This document shows, piece by piece, positions 14,446 through 23,148 of a stretch of 32,723 nt of DNA. This DNA is from an uncultured Verrucomicrobiota bacterium (GTDB lineage Bacteria > Verrucomicrobiota > Kiritimatiellia > RFP12 > UBA1067), in contig CAMZDY010000002.1 of the NCBI GenBank assembly GCA_947305585.1, positions 1 through 32,723 of the forward strand. Direction: 5' to 3'. The notes beneath the pieces are model-generated. The model saw nothing but the letters and a program-made list of their open reading frames with translations, was not told the origin of the DNA and ran no database searches. The position numbers and the translations under genes are program-made. Within the stretch, counting starts at the first letter, position 1, and each line of letters opens with the position of its first letter.

Positions 14446-15777
14446 TCAGAAGCGCGGAAGTTTCATGAGCGAATCGGCCCGTCCGCCCTCTCGGGAACGC
14501 AGTTTCCACAGCTGGCCGTGCTCCGCCCGGAGCGCCCGGAGCCGCGACTCGTCCCGGCGATGGCAGGCGCAGTCGATAAGATCGGCCATGTAGACGATCT
14601 CCCGGGCCCAGATGTTGCCGTCGTCGGCATAGCGCCCGGCCGCGATCTTCACTCCGTGCGCGATGCCGCTTATTTCGTCCAGCACCGCATCGGTGAGCCC
14701 GGGGTGACGCGAATAGCCGTGATCGTTGCGCAAAATGTTGAACAGTTCCGAGCAATTGGCTTTCAGGGCGCCGCCCCGCAGATAAAGCGTACCCAACTTG
14801 AGGAGGAGCCCGCCCAAAGGCGCGTCCATCACGCGATTCAATTCCAGCTCGAGATCCATCTTGGCGGCCTTCGCGCCGCTCGCGGCGAAATTGCCGCCCA
14901 GGATGATCCCCGGGAGCGAACATGCAAGCGGCTGCCAATGGCCCTCGTCGCCCCAGTCCGTCACCATATAGCCCTTGGCGCCGAAGAGCCGTCCCGCGCG
15001 TTCGGCCGCCTCCAGATTTTCGCGCATGTTCTCCACCCGTCCGCCCAGGGAGCGCCAGCTGGAGGTGCCGGGACAGACGTAAAAGTCGAGTCCCGACCGC
15101 TTGAAGGCTTCGGCTTCGCGCATGAAAGGATGATTCCCTTCGTAGCCCCAGTCGAGCGCGATCAGGTCTTTGGGGAGCCGCTCGATGAGTTCCGGATGCT
15201 TGAGCACTATATCGCCCCAGAACATCGGACGCTTGCCGAGGCGCCTCGTCACGTCGCAAATCTTTAGCAGGAATGCAAGGTACTCCCCGGGATCGGAAAT
15301 CTCGAACGTCTCGTCGCAGCAGATGTTGGCGAGGGGCGACTTGAAACAGGGCAAAAGCGAAGCGAGTATCTCCTCCACCAGCTTGATCGAACCGGGATTC
15401 GCGGGATCGAGCGTCGTGGGGAACTTTTTGATGGCGCCCCACGGCGTGACCGCCCCTCCATCGGGGAATTTGGCGAGCCCGTTGTACTCGGGATGGACGA
15501 GCCAACGCTCCATGTGGCCGAACGTATTCTGGCAGGGCACGAGCTCGATGCCGTTCATCTCGCAATAGACGCCAAGCTTCTTGATCTCCTCGGGCGAAAG
15601 CGCGTCGGATTCCTCCCAGACCGTTTCGTGTCCCGGATACCGGAACGTGTGCTCCATGTAGAGCTGGAACTGGTTGTAGTCGCACCGGGCGAGGAGATCC
15701 ACGATCTCCTTCAGGGTGCGGAACGTGGGCACGCGATCGCGGCTTATGTCGAGGAGGTATGAACGGACTTCAAACAT
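14446..15777 (-). CDS. GH20-like beta-N-acetylhexosaminidase, cytoplasmic
   Basis: 443 aa; the larger open frame continues out of phase with the MtaD gene and is not used. No signal peptide is seen. The fold reads as a TIM barrel: RSYLLDISRDRVPTF, NQFQLYMEHTF and GIELVPCQNTFGHME. The adjacent acids in NICCDETFE (D155-E156) match the GH20 Asp-Glu catalytic pair that uses the substrate acetamido group. The likely substrate is a terminal GlcNAc or GalNAc on a small imported glycan. Domains outside the catalytic barrel that are common in secreted GH20 enzymes are missing. The ATG at 15777 lies inside the end of the upstream gene (34-nt overlap). Confidence 0.8.
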   Translation of the reverse strand: MFEVRSYLLDISRDRVPTFRTLKEIVDLLARCDYNQFQLYMEHTFRYPGHETVWEESDALSPEEIKKLGVYCEMNGIELVPCQNTFGHMERWLVHPEYNGLAKFPDGGAVTPWGAIKKFPTTLDPANPGSIKLVEEILASLLPCFKSPLANICCDETFEISDPGEYLAFLLKICDVTRRLGKRPMFWGDIVLKHPELIERLPKDLIALDWGYEGNHPFMREAEAFKRSGLDFYVCPGTSSWRSLGGRVENMRENLEAAERAGRLFGAKGYMVTDWGDEGHWQPLACSLPGIILGGNFAASGAKAAKMDLELELNRVMDAPLGGLLLKLGTLYLRGGALKANCSELFNILRNDHGYSRHPGLTDAVLDEISGIAHGVKIAAGRYADDGNIWAREIVYMADLIDCACHRRDESRLRALRAEHGQLWKLRSREGGRADSLMKLPRF

Positions 15778-17009
15778 CGGTCGAGATTCTCCCTGGCCTG
15801 CCACACGTCGATATGTTTGAACACTCCCCGGTTGTATACCACCTGTCCGCCCACGATCGTCATGATCACGTCGGCCGCCTGCATGGAATTGACCACCAGC
15901 GAGGCGATGTCGTTCACCGGATAGAGATGCGGCTTCTTGAGATCGATCACGATGAGGTCGGCCCGCTTGCCGGGAGCGATGACTCCGGTGTCGTTCCGCC
16001 CGAGCGCCTTCGCGCCGTTGACGGTGGCCATGTCGATCACGTCCCAGACGGAAAGCGCGGCCGGATTGCACGTGGAACCCTTGGCGAGGAGTCCCGCGAG
16101 ATGCATCTCCTCGAACATGTTCAGATTGTCGTTGGAGGCGCAACCGTCGGTGCCCAGCGCCACGTTCACCCCGAGTTCCATCGCCCGCACGATCCGGGCT
16201 ATGCCGGAGCCGAGTTTCAGATTGCTGGTGGGGTTGTGGACGAGCGTGACGTTCTTGTCGCGCATCAGTTTGAGGTCGTCGTCGGTCACCCACACGCAAT
16301 GCGCCGCATACCCGCCATAATCGAAAATCCCCAGATCCGCGAGATAGCGCATAGGCGTCTTGCCGTGACGCTTGATGCACTCCTGATGCTCCTTCTCCGT
16401 TTCCGACACGTGCACATGCACCGGACGGCGGAACACCCGGTTGGCTTCGGCCAGATCCTTGCAGAACTTGGGCGTGGTCAGATATTCGCTGTGGATGCAG
16501 AAGTCGCCGACGATCTTGCCGCCTTCCGGATGCTCCACCACGAAGTCCACGCATTCCTTCAGCCGGTTGGGCGGGATCTCCTCCTTTTCGCTGAAGGAAA
16601 GCCCCACCCGGCAGAGATTGCCCCGCATGCCCGAAGCCGCCAACGCCTTGGCCCCCGCTTCCGGGAAATCGTACATGTCGGCCACCATCGTGGTGCCGCC
16701 CGCCAGCATCTCCATCGCCCCCCAGGTCATACCGGCGGCGATATCCTCGGGTCGCATCTTGGCCTCCAAGGGGAAAATCGCCTCCTCCAGCCAACGCTGC
16801 AAAGGCAATCCGGCCCCCACGCTCCGCAAAAGCGTCATAGCGGTGTGGCCATGGCAATTCACGAGCCCCGGCATTATGAGGCACTTGTTGCAGTCGATTT
16901 CGCCGCCCCCCACCTTGGGATCGTCGCTGATGAATCCCCGCTCGTCCACATACACCGGCTCCTTGACGAGCGTGTGGCCCTTCATCACCGTTGCGTTCGT
17001 CAGAACCAT
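15744..17009 (-). CDS. mtaD: Amidohydrolase, MtaD-like (5-methylthioadenosine/S-adenosylhomocysteine deaminase)
   Basis: 421 aa from the ATG at 17009, preceded by AAAGGA. Metal-binding and catalytic motifs of the subfamily are in order: NCHGHTAMTLLR (H53, H55), VHVHVSETEKEH, AHCVWV, HNPTSNLKLGSG and GTDGCASNDNLNMFEEM. It would deaminate methylthioadenosine or S-adenosylhomocysteine to the inosyl form, a salvage route for SAM by-products that fits an organism rich in radical-SAM and methyltransferase enzymes. Related chlorohydrolases share the fold, so the substrate is inferred. It overlaps coaB by 10 nt and the GH20-like gene by 34 nt. Confidence 0.85.
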   Translation of the reverse strand: MVLTNATVMKGHTLVKEPVYVDERGFISDDPKVGGGEIDCNKCLIMPGLVNCHGHTAMTLLRSVGAGLPLQRWLEEAIFPLEAKMRPEDIAAGMTWGAMEMLAGGTTMVADMYDFPEAGAKALAASGMRGNLCRVGLSFSEKEEIPPNRLKECVDFVVEHPEGGKIVGDFCIHSEYLTTPKFCKDLAEANRVFRRPVHVHVSETEKEHQECIKRHGKTPMRYLADLGIFDYGGYAAHCVWVTDDDLKLMRDKNVTLVHNPTSNLKLGSGIARIVRAMELGVNVALGTDGCASNDNLNMFEEMHLAGLLAKGSTCNPAALSVWDVIDMATVNGAKALGRNDTGVIAPGKRADLIVIDLKKPHLYPVNDIASLVVNSMQAADVIMTIVGGQVVYNRGVFKHIDVWQARENLDRCLKSVHTSST

Positions 17010-17617
17010 TTGGATATCCTTTCCACTATTTTCCGGGCGAGACGGCGCTTGGACATGATCGGCAGCCGCTCCACGTTTCCGTCCGGAAAGACGAACGACG
17101 CAAGATTGGTGTCGGTCCCGAAACCTGCGCCGGGACGGGTCACGTCGTTGGCCACGATCATCCCGAGCCGTTTCCGCCGGCACTTCCCGGCGGCGCTCTC
17201 CAACACCCGGTCGGTCTCGGCGGCGAACCCAACCTTATGGCGGCACTTGACGGAAGCGAGGATATCGGGATTGCGGACGAGTTCGATGGTCTCTGGCATT
17301 TCGCCCTTGTGCAGTTTGCGCGCGGCCTTGACTTTCGGACGGAAATCCGCCACCGCCGCCACCCCGACCAAGACCGAATCCCGGTCCAGCACGCCCTTGA
17401 CCGCCTTCAGCATGTCACGCGCACTCGTCACGTCGATCCGCTTGACGCCCTTGGGCGTTTTCAGATTCACCGGACCTGCCACCAGAAAAACCTCGTGACC
17501 CGACTTGGCCGCCTCCTCCGCCACCGCAAATCCCATTTTGCCGGAGGAAGGATTGGAAAGGAACCTCACCGGATCGAGAAACTCGCGGGTGGGCCCGGCG
17601 GTCACTACGAAGCGCAT
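17000..17617 (-). CDS. coaB: Stand-alone phosphopantothenoylcysteine synthetase (CoaB)
   Basis: 205 aa. CoaB joins cysteine to 4'-phosphopantothenate in CoA synthesis. Most bacteria have a CoaC-CoaB fusion of about 400 aa; only the CoaB half is present. Landmarks are VVTAGPTREFLDPVRFLSN, SSGKMGFAVAEEA, AAVADFRP, VGFAAET and ANDV. A separate coaC must exist elsewhere if the pathway is complete. The gene overlaps pssA by 13 nt and mtaD by 10 nt. Confidence 0.92.
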   Translation of the reverse strand: MRFVVTAGPTREFLDPVRFLSNPSSGKMGFAVAEEAAKSGHEVFLVAGPVNLKTPKGVKRIDVTSARDMLKAVKGVLDRDSVLVGVAAVADFRPKVKAARKLHKGEMPETIELVRNPDILASVKCRHKVGFAAETDRVLESAAGKCRRKRLGMIVANDVTRPGAGFGTDTNLASFVFPDGNVERLPIMSKRRLARKIVERISKWF

Positions 17618-18453
17618 TTGGCCAAACAGCCGGCTTTAACGCGCAAAAATATCCAGCAGGTCAAAGGAACCGTGAGGATGTAAAGGAGCCCCACCACGCC
17701 GATCGTAAGCCAGAAGTTGGTTACCAAAAGCGCGATGATCAGCACCAGCGACGCCATCACCGGCAGCATGTACTTTTTGGAGATGTGGATCTTCTTGAGA
17801 CTGATCGTCGGCAGACGCGACGCCATCAGCGACCCCACGAAGAGCAGCATGAAAATCCCGAGATACGGATTCTGCAACAGCCCGGCGAACGTGGCGGAAA
17901 CGCCCTTCGCGTCCAGCGCCAGCGAAATGATGGCGGGGGTGAGCACCATCCAGCAGCCGCCCGGAGCGGGCACGCCGGTGAAAAAGTGCTTCCAGTAGTC
18001 GGCCGAAGGTTTTTCGAGCATGGTATTGAACCGGGCGAGACGGAAACAGTCGCACATGGCGTAGAACAGCGCCGCGCCCAAAGTGAGCCGCACCATCACC
18101 GGCGACACGGGAGAGCCGTCCGCCAGCAGATGCCCGGGGCCGCCCGTCATCCAGTAGTACATGAACATGGCCGGCGCCACGCCGAAATTGACGAAGTCCG
18201 CGAGCGAATCCAGCTCCGCCCCCATTTTGGAGGAAGCCTTGAGGAGCCGGGCGATGCGTCCGTCGAGTCCGTCGCAGATGCAGGCCACGAACAGCGCCGT
18301 CAGCGCCTGGATGAACCGGCCTTCGCTGGAGAAGGAGATGGACGTGATGCCGGCGCAGACCGCGAGCGACGTGACCAGATTGGGCACGATGGCCCGCAGA
18401 GGCACTTCCGGCTCGGATTCGCTGATCGGCTGGTATTCTTCTTCGTTGTTCAT
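17605..18453 (-). CDS. pssA: CDP-diacylglycerol--serine O-phosphatidyltransferase
   Basis: 282 aa integral membrane protein. The CDP-alcohol phosphotransferase motif DGRIAR-x8-G-x3-D-x3-D spans residues 64-86. Around seven hydrophobic helices follow. The N-terminal 20 residues are acidic and cytoplasmic. It makes phosphatidylserine, the substrate of the Psd encoded directly upstream in the operon; the ATG overlaps the psd stop (ATGA). Confidence 0.95.
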   Translation of the reverse strand: MNNEEEYQPISESEPEVPLRAIVPNLVTSLAVCAGITSISFSSEGRFIQALTALFVACICDGLDGRIARLLKASSKMGAELDSLADFVNFGVAPAMFMYYWMTGGPGHLLADGSPVSPVMVRLTLGAALFYAMCDCFRLARFNTMLEKPSADYWKHFFTGVPAPGGCWMVLTPAIISLALDAKGVSATFAGLLQNPYLGIFMLLFVGSLMASRLPTISLKKIHISKKYMLPVMASLVLIIALLVTNFWLTIGVVGLLYILTVPLTCWIFLRVKAGCLAKCAS

Positions 18454-19157
18454 TTGGACAAATGCCCCAAAACGGTTTCGCCGGCCACCATGATCTGGCC
18501 CACGCGCACTTCCGGCTTGACACCCTCCGGGAGGTAGACGTCCAGCCGCGAACCGAAACGGATCAACCCGAAACGCTCGATGCGCGCCAGCTTCTGGCCT
18601 TCCTCCACCTGGGGAACGATGCGCCGCGCCACGAGCCCCGCGATCTGCGTGACCCCGTAGGTCTGGCCGTTCTCCGCCTGGATAAGATAGTTGCAGCGCT
18701 CGTTCTCCTTGCTGGCCTTGTCCAGACTGGCGTTGAAGAACTTGCCGGCCGCCACGTATTCCTTCTTGAGGATTTCGCCGGCGGTGGGCATGCGGTTCAC
18801 ATGCACGTTGAAGACCGACATGAATACCGAAACGCGCCAATACTTCCTGCCGTCCGCCAGCGAATCGGGGAGCTCGCACTCCTGTACGAGACAGATGCGT
18901 CCGTCGGCCGGAGAGAGAATCGCCTTTTCGTCCTCCGGCGGATAGCGGTCGGGGTCGCGGAAGAACAGGAACGTCCCGTACGCCAAGAGGAAAATCGGCA
19001 GCACGAACAGGGTGAGCGCAAAAGACTTGAGGAAAATCGCCGCCAGCGCCACCATCAAGGCGAACACGAGAGCGATCAACCCGAACTTGACGCCCTCGCG
19101 GTTGATGTGCGGCAATAGATACGCCCTGTTGCTGAAATCCGGTTTAGTCGCTTCCAT
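18450..19157 (-). CDS. psd: Phosphatidylserine decarboxylase proenzyme, short type
   Basis: 235 aa from the ATG at 19157, one base after the infC stop. Two N-terminal membrane helices (about 25-63) precede FFRDPDRYPP, SPADGRI and SVFMSVFNVHVNR. The self-cleavage site that creates the pyruvoyl group is in LIRFGSRLDVYLP (between G202 and S203). The short form with FGS is the type found in archaea and many bacteria without the long E. coli-type enzyme. With pssA it gives phosphatidylethanolamine. Confidence 0.95.
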   Translation of the reverse strand: MEATKPDFSNRAYLLPHINREGVKFGLIALVFALMVALAAIFLKSFALTLFVLPIFLLAYGTFLFFRDPDRYPPEDEKAILSPADGRICLVQECELPDSLADGRKYWRVSVFMSVFNVHVNRMPTAGEILKKEYVAAGKFFNASLDKASKENERCNYLIQAENGQTYGVTQIAGLVARRIVPQVEEGQKLARIERFGLIRFGSRLDVYLPEGVKPEVRVGQIMVAGETVLGHLSK

Positions 19158-19158
19158 G

Positions 19159-19743
19159 TCAGTTGACCGATATCTTGATGGTGTTGACCGGCCCGTTGGC
19201 GGGCGGCTGGTTCTTGGACGGCTTGGGCCCGTTCTTGCGGGGCGGACCGATGAGCGCGCCGAGCACCCGGCCGAGCGTCTTGGGCGCCTGCTCCACAAAG
19301 CATTCGTCCTTGAGCTGCTCCAGCACGCGGTTGATCACATCTTCGCCCAGTTCGCGGTGCGCGTTTTCGCGTCCGCGGTACTGCAGCGACAGCTTGACCT
19401 TGCAACCGTCCTTCAAAAAGCCCCGGATCTGGCGGAGCTTCATCTCGAAGTCATTCGTGTCGGTGCCGGGATGGAACTTGATCTCCTTCACCTTCTGCAC
19501 CTTTTGGGCCTTGCGCGCCTGCTTTTCGCGGATGGATTCCTCGTACTTGAATTTGCCGTAATCCATTATCTTGCAGACCGGAGGATTGGCGGTGGGGGTT
19601 ATCTCCACCAGATCCAGGCCCCTATCTTCGGCTATCCGCATTGCGTCGCGGGTGGCCATCACGCCCATCATATTTCCGTTGGCGTCAAGAACGCGAACCT
19701 GCGGAACGCGAATCTTATAGTTCACACGAGTGAGCTGTCCCAT
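19159..19743 (-). CDS. infC: Translation initiation factor IF-3
   Basis: 194 aa with the standard two-domain layout. N-domain: VNYKIRVPQVRVLDANGNMMGVM and GLDLVEITPTANPPVCKIMDYGKFKYE. C-domain: KEIKFHPGTDTNDFEMKLRQIRGFLKDG and RGRENAHRELG. A basic, proline-rich tail of about 30 residues (RKNGPKPSKNQPP) is extra. The start is an ordinary ATG with a strong Shine-Dalgarno (AAAAAGGAG), unlike the autoregulatory AUU of E. coli. rpmI and rplT do not follow; psd does. Confidence 0.96.
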   Translation of the reverse strand: MGQLTRVNYKIRVPQVRVLDANGNMMGVMATRDAMRIAEDRGLDLVEITPTANPPVCKIMDYGKFKYEESIREKQARKAQKVQKVKEIKFHPGTDTNDFEMKLRQIRGFLKDGCKVKLSLQYRGRENAHRELGEDVINRVLEQLKDECFVEQAPKTLGRVLGALIGPPRKNGPKPSKNQPPANGPVNTIKISVN

Positions 19744-19802
19744 TAACTCCTTTTTGCGTTGTGGTTGTGCGAGATGCTGGCTTTTACCAGTGTTTGTGTC
19801 AT

Positions 19803-19831
19803 ATTATATCAAAATTCCGCGGAAATTGCAA
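19803..19831 (-). promoter_or_regulatory. Promoter for the infC operon: TTGCAA, 17 bp, TATAAT
   Basis: TTGCAA (19831-19826), the 17-bp spacer TTTCCGCGGAATTTTGA and TATAAT (19808-19803), with TGA before the -10. Unlike most promoters here it leaves a leader of about 50 nt, which contains a small CTGG/CCAG hairpin near 19780-19795 and the infC Shine-Dalgarno. Confidence 0.85.
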
Positions 19832-19835
19832 GAGG

Positions 19836-21371
19836 TCAGAAGAAAATATCGCGTTTTCCCCGGGCCGTGGCCTCGTACTGCTTGAGGACGGTCGGATAGA
19901 ATTTGGGGAGCCACTCCTTGATTCCCTCGAGCTCCTTCCGGATCAGCCGCTCGCCGATTTCGCGCGTCGCCTCGGAGGCGAAATCGTCCAGCCATTCGCG
20001 GAAAGTGAGCACCGCGTTGATCTTGCAGAATTTGCCTTCGCGACCCGTTTTCAGCGCGTCCATGATGCATCCGCCCGTCCGCCCGCACCGGTAGCCGGCC
20101 GTGCAGAAACTGGTGATGATGTCGCGCGAGGCGAGATAGCGCACCATCTCGTCCAGCGACCGGTTGTCGCCCAGCATGAACTGCTGGCGATCCTTGTCCT
20201 GCTGCGCTTCGTCCGCGAAATCGCTGTAGCCCTTGATGGCGATGTTGGACGAACAGTCGAGCTGGGTCATGCCGCACCCCAGCAGCCGGTTGCGGCTCTG
20301 GGCGCTTTCGCGCGCGGTGATGATGATTCCGGTGTACGGCACGGAAAGCCGCGCGATGACCACGATCCGGTGGAAAGTGTCGTCGTCGATGAGCCAAGGC
20401 GACTCCTCGGGAACTCGCGTACCGGAAGCCGGCTCCAGACGCGGGAACGAAAGCGTGTGCGGACCGATGTTGAACCAACGCTCCAGATCCCGCGCATGCA
20501 TGATGGTGGCCAAAAGTTCGTAGCGCCAGTCGCAAAGTCCGTAGAGTACTCCCAGCCCCACGTCGTCCACGCCCGCCTCCAGACAGCGATGGAAACAGGT
20601 GGTGCGCCAGTCGTAGTTGCCCTTCACCGACCACGCCGGATGCATCTCCTCGTACAGCTTGCGGTTGTACGTCTCCTGGAACACCTGGAAAGTCCCGATC
20701 CCCACCGACCGGAGCACTTTAAGGTCCGCGATCGGCAACGGCGCGGCGTTCACGTTGACGCGCCTTATCCCCACCTTGCAACCGCTCTTGGGCGCGGCGA
20801 ACTGGTTGGCGTAGCAAGTCTCGATCGACTCGGCGATATATTCGGTGGACGTGGTCGGGTGCTCGCCGTAGACGGCGATGATGCGCTTGTGGCCGATCCG
20901 CCCCGCCACCACCGACAGCTCCTCCTTGAGCTCGTCCATCGACAGCACCCTCCGGCGCTGCTCGCCGTTCCCTTCGCGGAATCCGCAGTACTTGCACCCG
21001 TTCACGCAGAGGTTCGACATGTAGAGCGGCGCGAACACCACGATGCGGTTGTCGTAGACCGTCTTCTTGATGCGCTCGGCCGCCGCCTCCATCTCGCGGA
21101 AGAGGTCGGGGTCCTTGACGCGCATGAGTACGCACGTCTCGTCCGGCGTCAGCGTCTCGCGCGTCGATTCCGACTTGGCAATTATCTCGCGCACTTGGGC
21201 CGGATCGGGCTCGCCGTCCTCGTCCATCGATTTGATGAGCGTGTTGATCTTGGCGTCGTCGATGAAGTGCTTGCCGCCCGGCAGATACTTGTCGATCTCC
21301 GCCTGGACGATGAAGTTTTTGCGGTAATCCTCCGCAGTCTCAAACTTTCTTATGGATCGGAAGTCTGCCAT
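19836..21371 (-). CDS. hydG: HydG-like radical-SAM maturase lacking one C-terminal cluster Cys
   Basis: 511 aa from the ATG at 21371, preceded by AAAGGA at 11 nt; a second ATG at 21383 lacks a spaced Shine-Dalgarno. HydG cleaves tyrosine and builds the Fe(CO)2CN synthon of the [FeFe]-hydrogenase H-cluster. The radical-SAM motif CVNGCKYC (122-129) and the FQETYNRKLYEEMHPAWSVKGNYDWR segment are canonical. In the C-terminal domain the CX2CX22C motif reads C423-T-A-G426 ... C449: the spacing is kept but the second Cys is Gly. Nearby extra Cys are C429 and C435. No hydE, hydF or hydrogenase gene is in the window. It follows an exonuclease gene with a 32-nt overlap. It may be a true HydG with a rewired cluster or a paralogue with a different product. 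Confidence 0.85.
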   Translation of the reverse strand: MADFRSIRKFETAEDYRKNFIVQAEIDKYLPGGKHFIDDAKINTLIKSMDEDGEPDPAQVREIIAKSESTRETLTPDETCVLMRVKDPDLFREMEAAAERIKKTVYDNRIVVFAPLYMSNLCVNGCKYCGFREGNGEQRRRVLSMDELKEELSVVAGRIGHKRIIAVYGEHPTTSTEYIAESIETCYANQFAAPKSGCKVGIRRVNVNAAPLPIADLKVLRSVGIGTFQVFQETYNRKLYEEMHPAWSVKGNYDWRTTCFHRCLEAGVDDVGLGVLYGLCDWRYELLATIMHARDLERWFNIGPHTLSFPRLEPASGTRVPEESPWLIDDDTFHRIVVIARLSVPYTGIIITARESAQSRNRLLGCGMTQLDCSSNIAIKGYSDFADEAQQDKDRQQFMLGDNRSLDEMVRYLASRDIITSFCTAGYRCGRTGGCIMDALKTGREGKFCKINAVLTFREWLDDFASEATREIGERLIRKELEGIKEWLPKFYPTVLKQYEATARGKRDIFF

Positions 21372-22128
21372 TTTCCAGCGCATCCTTTACTATCATTCTC
21401 ACTTCGGTGTCGAAATCGCCCGCGATCATCCACTTGAGGAACTTGGGCTCGTTGAACATGAGATCCTTGAGCTTCTCGCCCTTCTTCTTGCCGAAATTGA
21501 TCACCACCTCGCCGTCTTTCCAGCGGAGCATGCCCTGCCGGTCCACGTTCGCCGGATCGTGCGGCACCAGATATTCGTCGAGCGCCTCCGCGGTGTCCGG
21601 CAGGTCGTCGTAACGCTCCAGCTGCGCCTTCAGGATGTCGAGCGTGGCGCGGGTGTCGGCCTCCGCCCCGTGTGCCCCCTCGTGCGCCCGTCCGCAATAG
21701 TACTTGAGCGCGGCCGTGAGATCGCGCGGCTCCTTCCGGTGGAAGATGCGCTGCACGTCGATATGCCTGCGCGATCCCGCCCCGAAGTTGCGTCCCGTCC
21801 GCGCGAACTCCTCCTCCAGCATCGGAATGTCGAAACGGTCCGAATTGTAGCCGGAAAGGTCCGCATCGCGGAAGAATTCGAAAATCTCCTCCGCCTTCTC
21901 CGCGAACGTGGGGCAATCCTTCACGTCCTCGTCGGCGATGTGATGCACCGCCGTCGTCTCTTCGGGAATGTGCACGGTCGGGTTGAGGAGCCAGCAGCGC
22001 TCCTCTTCCGTCCCGTCCGGCATCACCCGGATCGCCGCGAGCTCGATTATCCGGTCCTTGCGCGGCGAAGTGCCGGTGGACTCGATATCGAACACGACGA
22101 GCGGCTTTTCGAGTTTCAGACGGAGCAT
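21340..22128 (-). CDS. DnaQ-like DEDDh 3'-5' exonuclease
   Basis: 262 aa. The exonuclease domain covers residues 1-170: VVFDIESTGTSPRKDRIIELAAI (D14, E16), HHIADEDV, GYNSDRFDIPML and the HGAEADTRATLDIL block with the catalytic His and Asp. About 90 C-terminal residues (GMLRWKDGEVVINFGKKKGEKLKDL...PKFLKWMIAGDF) form a small extra domain like that attached to many bacterial DnaQ-type exonucleases. It is probably a DNA repair or RNA-processing nuclease, not the Pol III epsilon subunit, because no polymerase-binding tail is seen. Overlaps lpxC by 13 nt and hydG by 32 nt. Confidence 0.9.
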   Translation of the reverse strand: MLRLKLEKPLVVFDIESTGTSPRKDRIIELAAIRVMPDGTEEERCWLLNPTVHIPEETTAVHHIADEDVKDCPTFAEKAEEIFEFFRDADLSGYNSDRFDIPMLEEEFARTGRNFGAGSRRHIDVQRIFHRKEPRDLTAALKYYCGRAHEGAHGAEADTRATLDILKAQLERYDDLPDTAEALDEYLVPHDPANVDRQGMLRWKDGEVVINFGKKKGEKLKDLMFNEPKFLKWMIAGDFDTEVRMIVKDALENGRLPIHKKV

Positions 22129-23141
22129 AGGAGATCGTTCCGGTAAAGCGCCCTCACGGCATCGCAATCGAGCGTGTGCCCCGCGCGGAAGCTGACTACC
22201 GTCCCGCAGAAACGGTCCGCCCCGGTGAGACTCAGCGCCGCCATCAAGTCGAGCGTGGCGCGGTGCCACACCGGCTCCAGGAACTTGTTCCCCACCGGGA
22301 AACGCGGCTTGGAGTAGAACTTCTTCGCGCCGTGAATGAGGATGTTGCGCTTGTTGTAGCCCCAGTTGCGCGTGGCGGCGAAAAGCTTGCCGATCGTCAT
22401 CGCCGCGATGTACTGCTGATAGGTGCAGTTGGTGCGCGCTTCGGACGCGTAGCGGAACGTTTCCGGCGTCGCGTCGAACCGCACCCGCTGAGTCCCGATG
22501 ATCGTCTTCCACGAAATGGCGCAGTCGATCCTGAGGTTCTTAGATCCGTTCTCGGCCGGCAGGAAGAGGAGGAAGTCGCCCCGCTTGCCGCCGAACGCCA
22601 CCGGCTCCTTGACCGTCACGAACGTGGCGTCTTCCTCCGTCTCCACGATCTTCGCATGCTCCATCGCCTTGATAAGCGGCAAGCTCGACGCGTCGAACAA
22701 AGGCGGATCGCCGGAATTCACCTTCAAAAGCACGTTGTCCACCCCGAGCCCCAGCTTGAGCGCGATGATATGCTCCACCATGCGCAGATAGTTGTGGGGC
22801 GAACCCGAGCGCATCACCAGATTCTGCGCGCTTGTCCACAAATTGGCGATGTCGATCTGCGTGTCGAGCTGTTCCGGCAGGTCCATGCGCCGTATCCACC
22901 AGCCCGGCTTCACGCTCGGGGCGAAAGTAATGGTCTGCTTGACCCCGCCGAAGAACGTCCCCACGCCGGCCACCGCCGCCTCCGAAGCGAGAGTGCGCCG
23001 CTTGACCGGGAGATTCAGCTCCGCCACATTGCTCGTGCGTTCTTCGTCCACCGGGAGCCCCTTGAACGCCTCGTAAGCGTTCCTGATGGCGGCCGCAGAA
23101 CCGAAAACCGTCTTTCCGATTGGATAATTTACCATTTCCAT
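22116..23141 (-). CDS. lpxC: Divergent LpxC (UDP-3-O-acyl-GlcNAc deacetylase)
   Basis: 341 aa; LpxC is usually about 300. The zinc enzyme commits UDP-3-acyl-GlcNAc to lipid A. The MVEHII segment supplies the catalytic Glu and first His (E123, H124), LGVDNVLLKVNSGDPPLFDASSLPLI is typical, and FRAGHTLD supplies His322. The middle ligand pair is odd: the family has HxxxD, whereas this protein has H293-RATL-D298, one residue longer, and the usual Lys after His is Arg. The N-terminal GLHSG motif is also replaced (GVGTFFGG). It could be a diverged but working LpxC or a paralogue. The ATG at 23141 is essentially at the predicted transcription start. Confidence 0.82.
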   Translation of the reverse strand: MEMVNYPIGKTVFGSAAAIRNAYEAFKGLPVDEERTSNVAELNLPVKRRTLASEAAVAGVGTFFGGVKQTITFAPSVKPGWWIRRMDLPEQLDTQIDIANLWTSAQNLVMRSGSPHNYLRMVEHIIALKLGLGVDNVLLKVNSGDPPLFDASSLPLIKAMEHAKIVETEEDATFVTVKEPVAFGGKRGDFLLFLPAENGSKNLRIDCAISWKTIIGTQRVRFDATPETFRYASEARTNCTYQQYIAAMTIGKLFAATRNWGYNKRNILIHGAKKFYSKPRFPVGNKFLEPVWHRATLDLMAALSLTGADRFCGTVVSFRAGHTLDCDAVRALYRNDLLCSV

Positions 23142-23148
23142 GTCCTAT

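Noticed and set aside
19761..21437. Long plus-strand open frame of 558 codons opposite the HydG-like gene
   Set aside because: Antisense shadow in GC-rich DNA; rich in Arg, His and Leu with no domain, whereas the minus strand encodes a clear radical-SAM protein.
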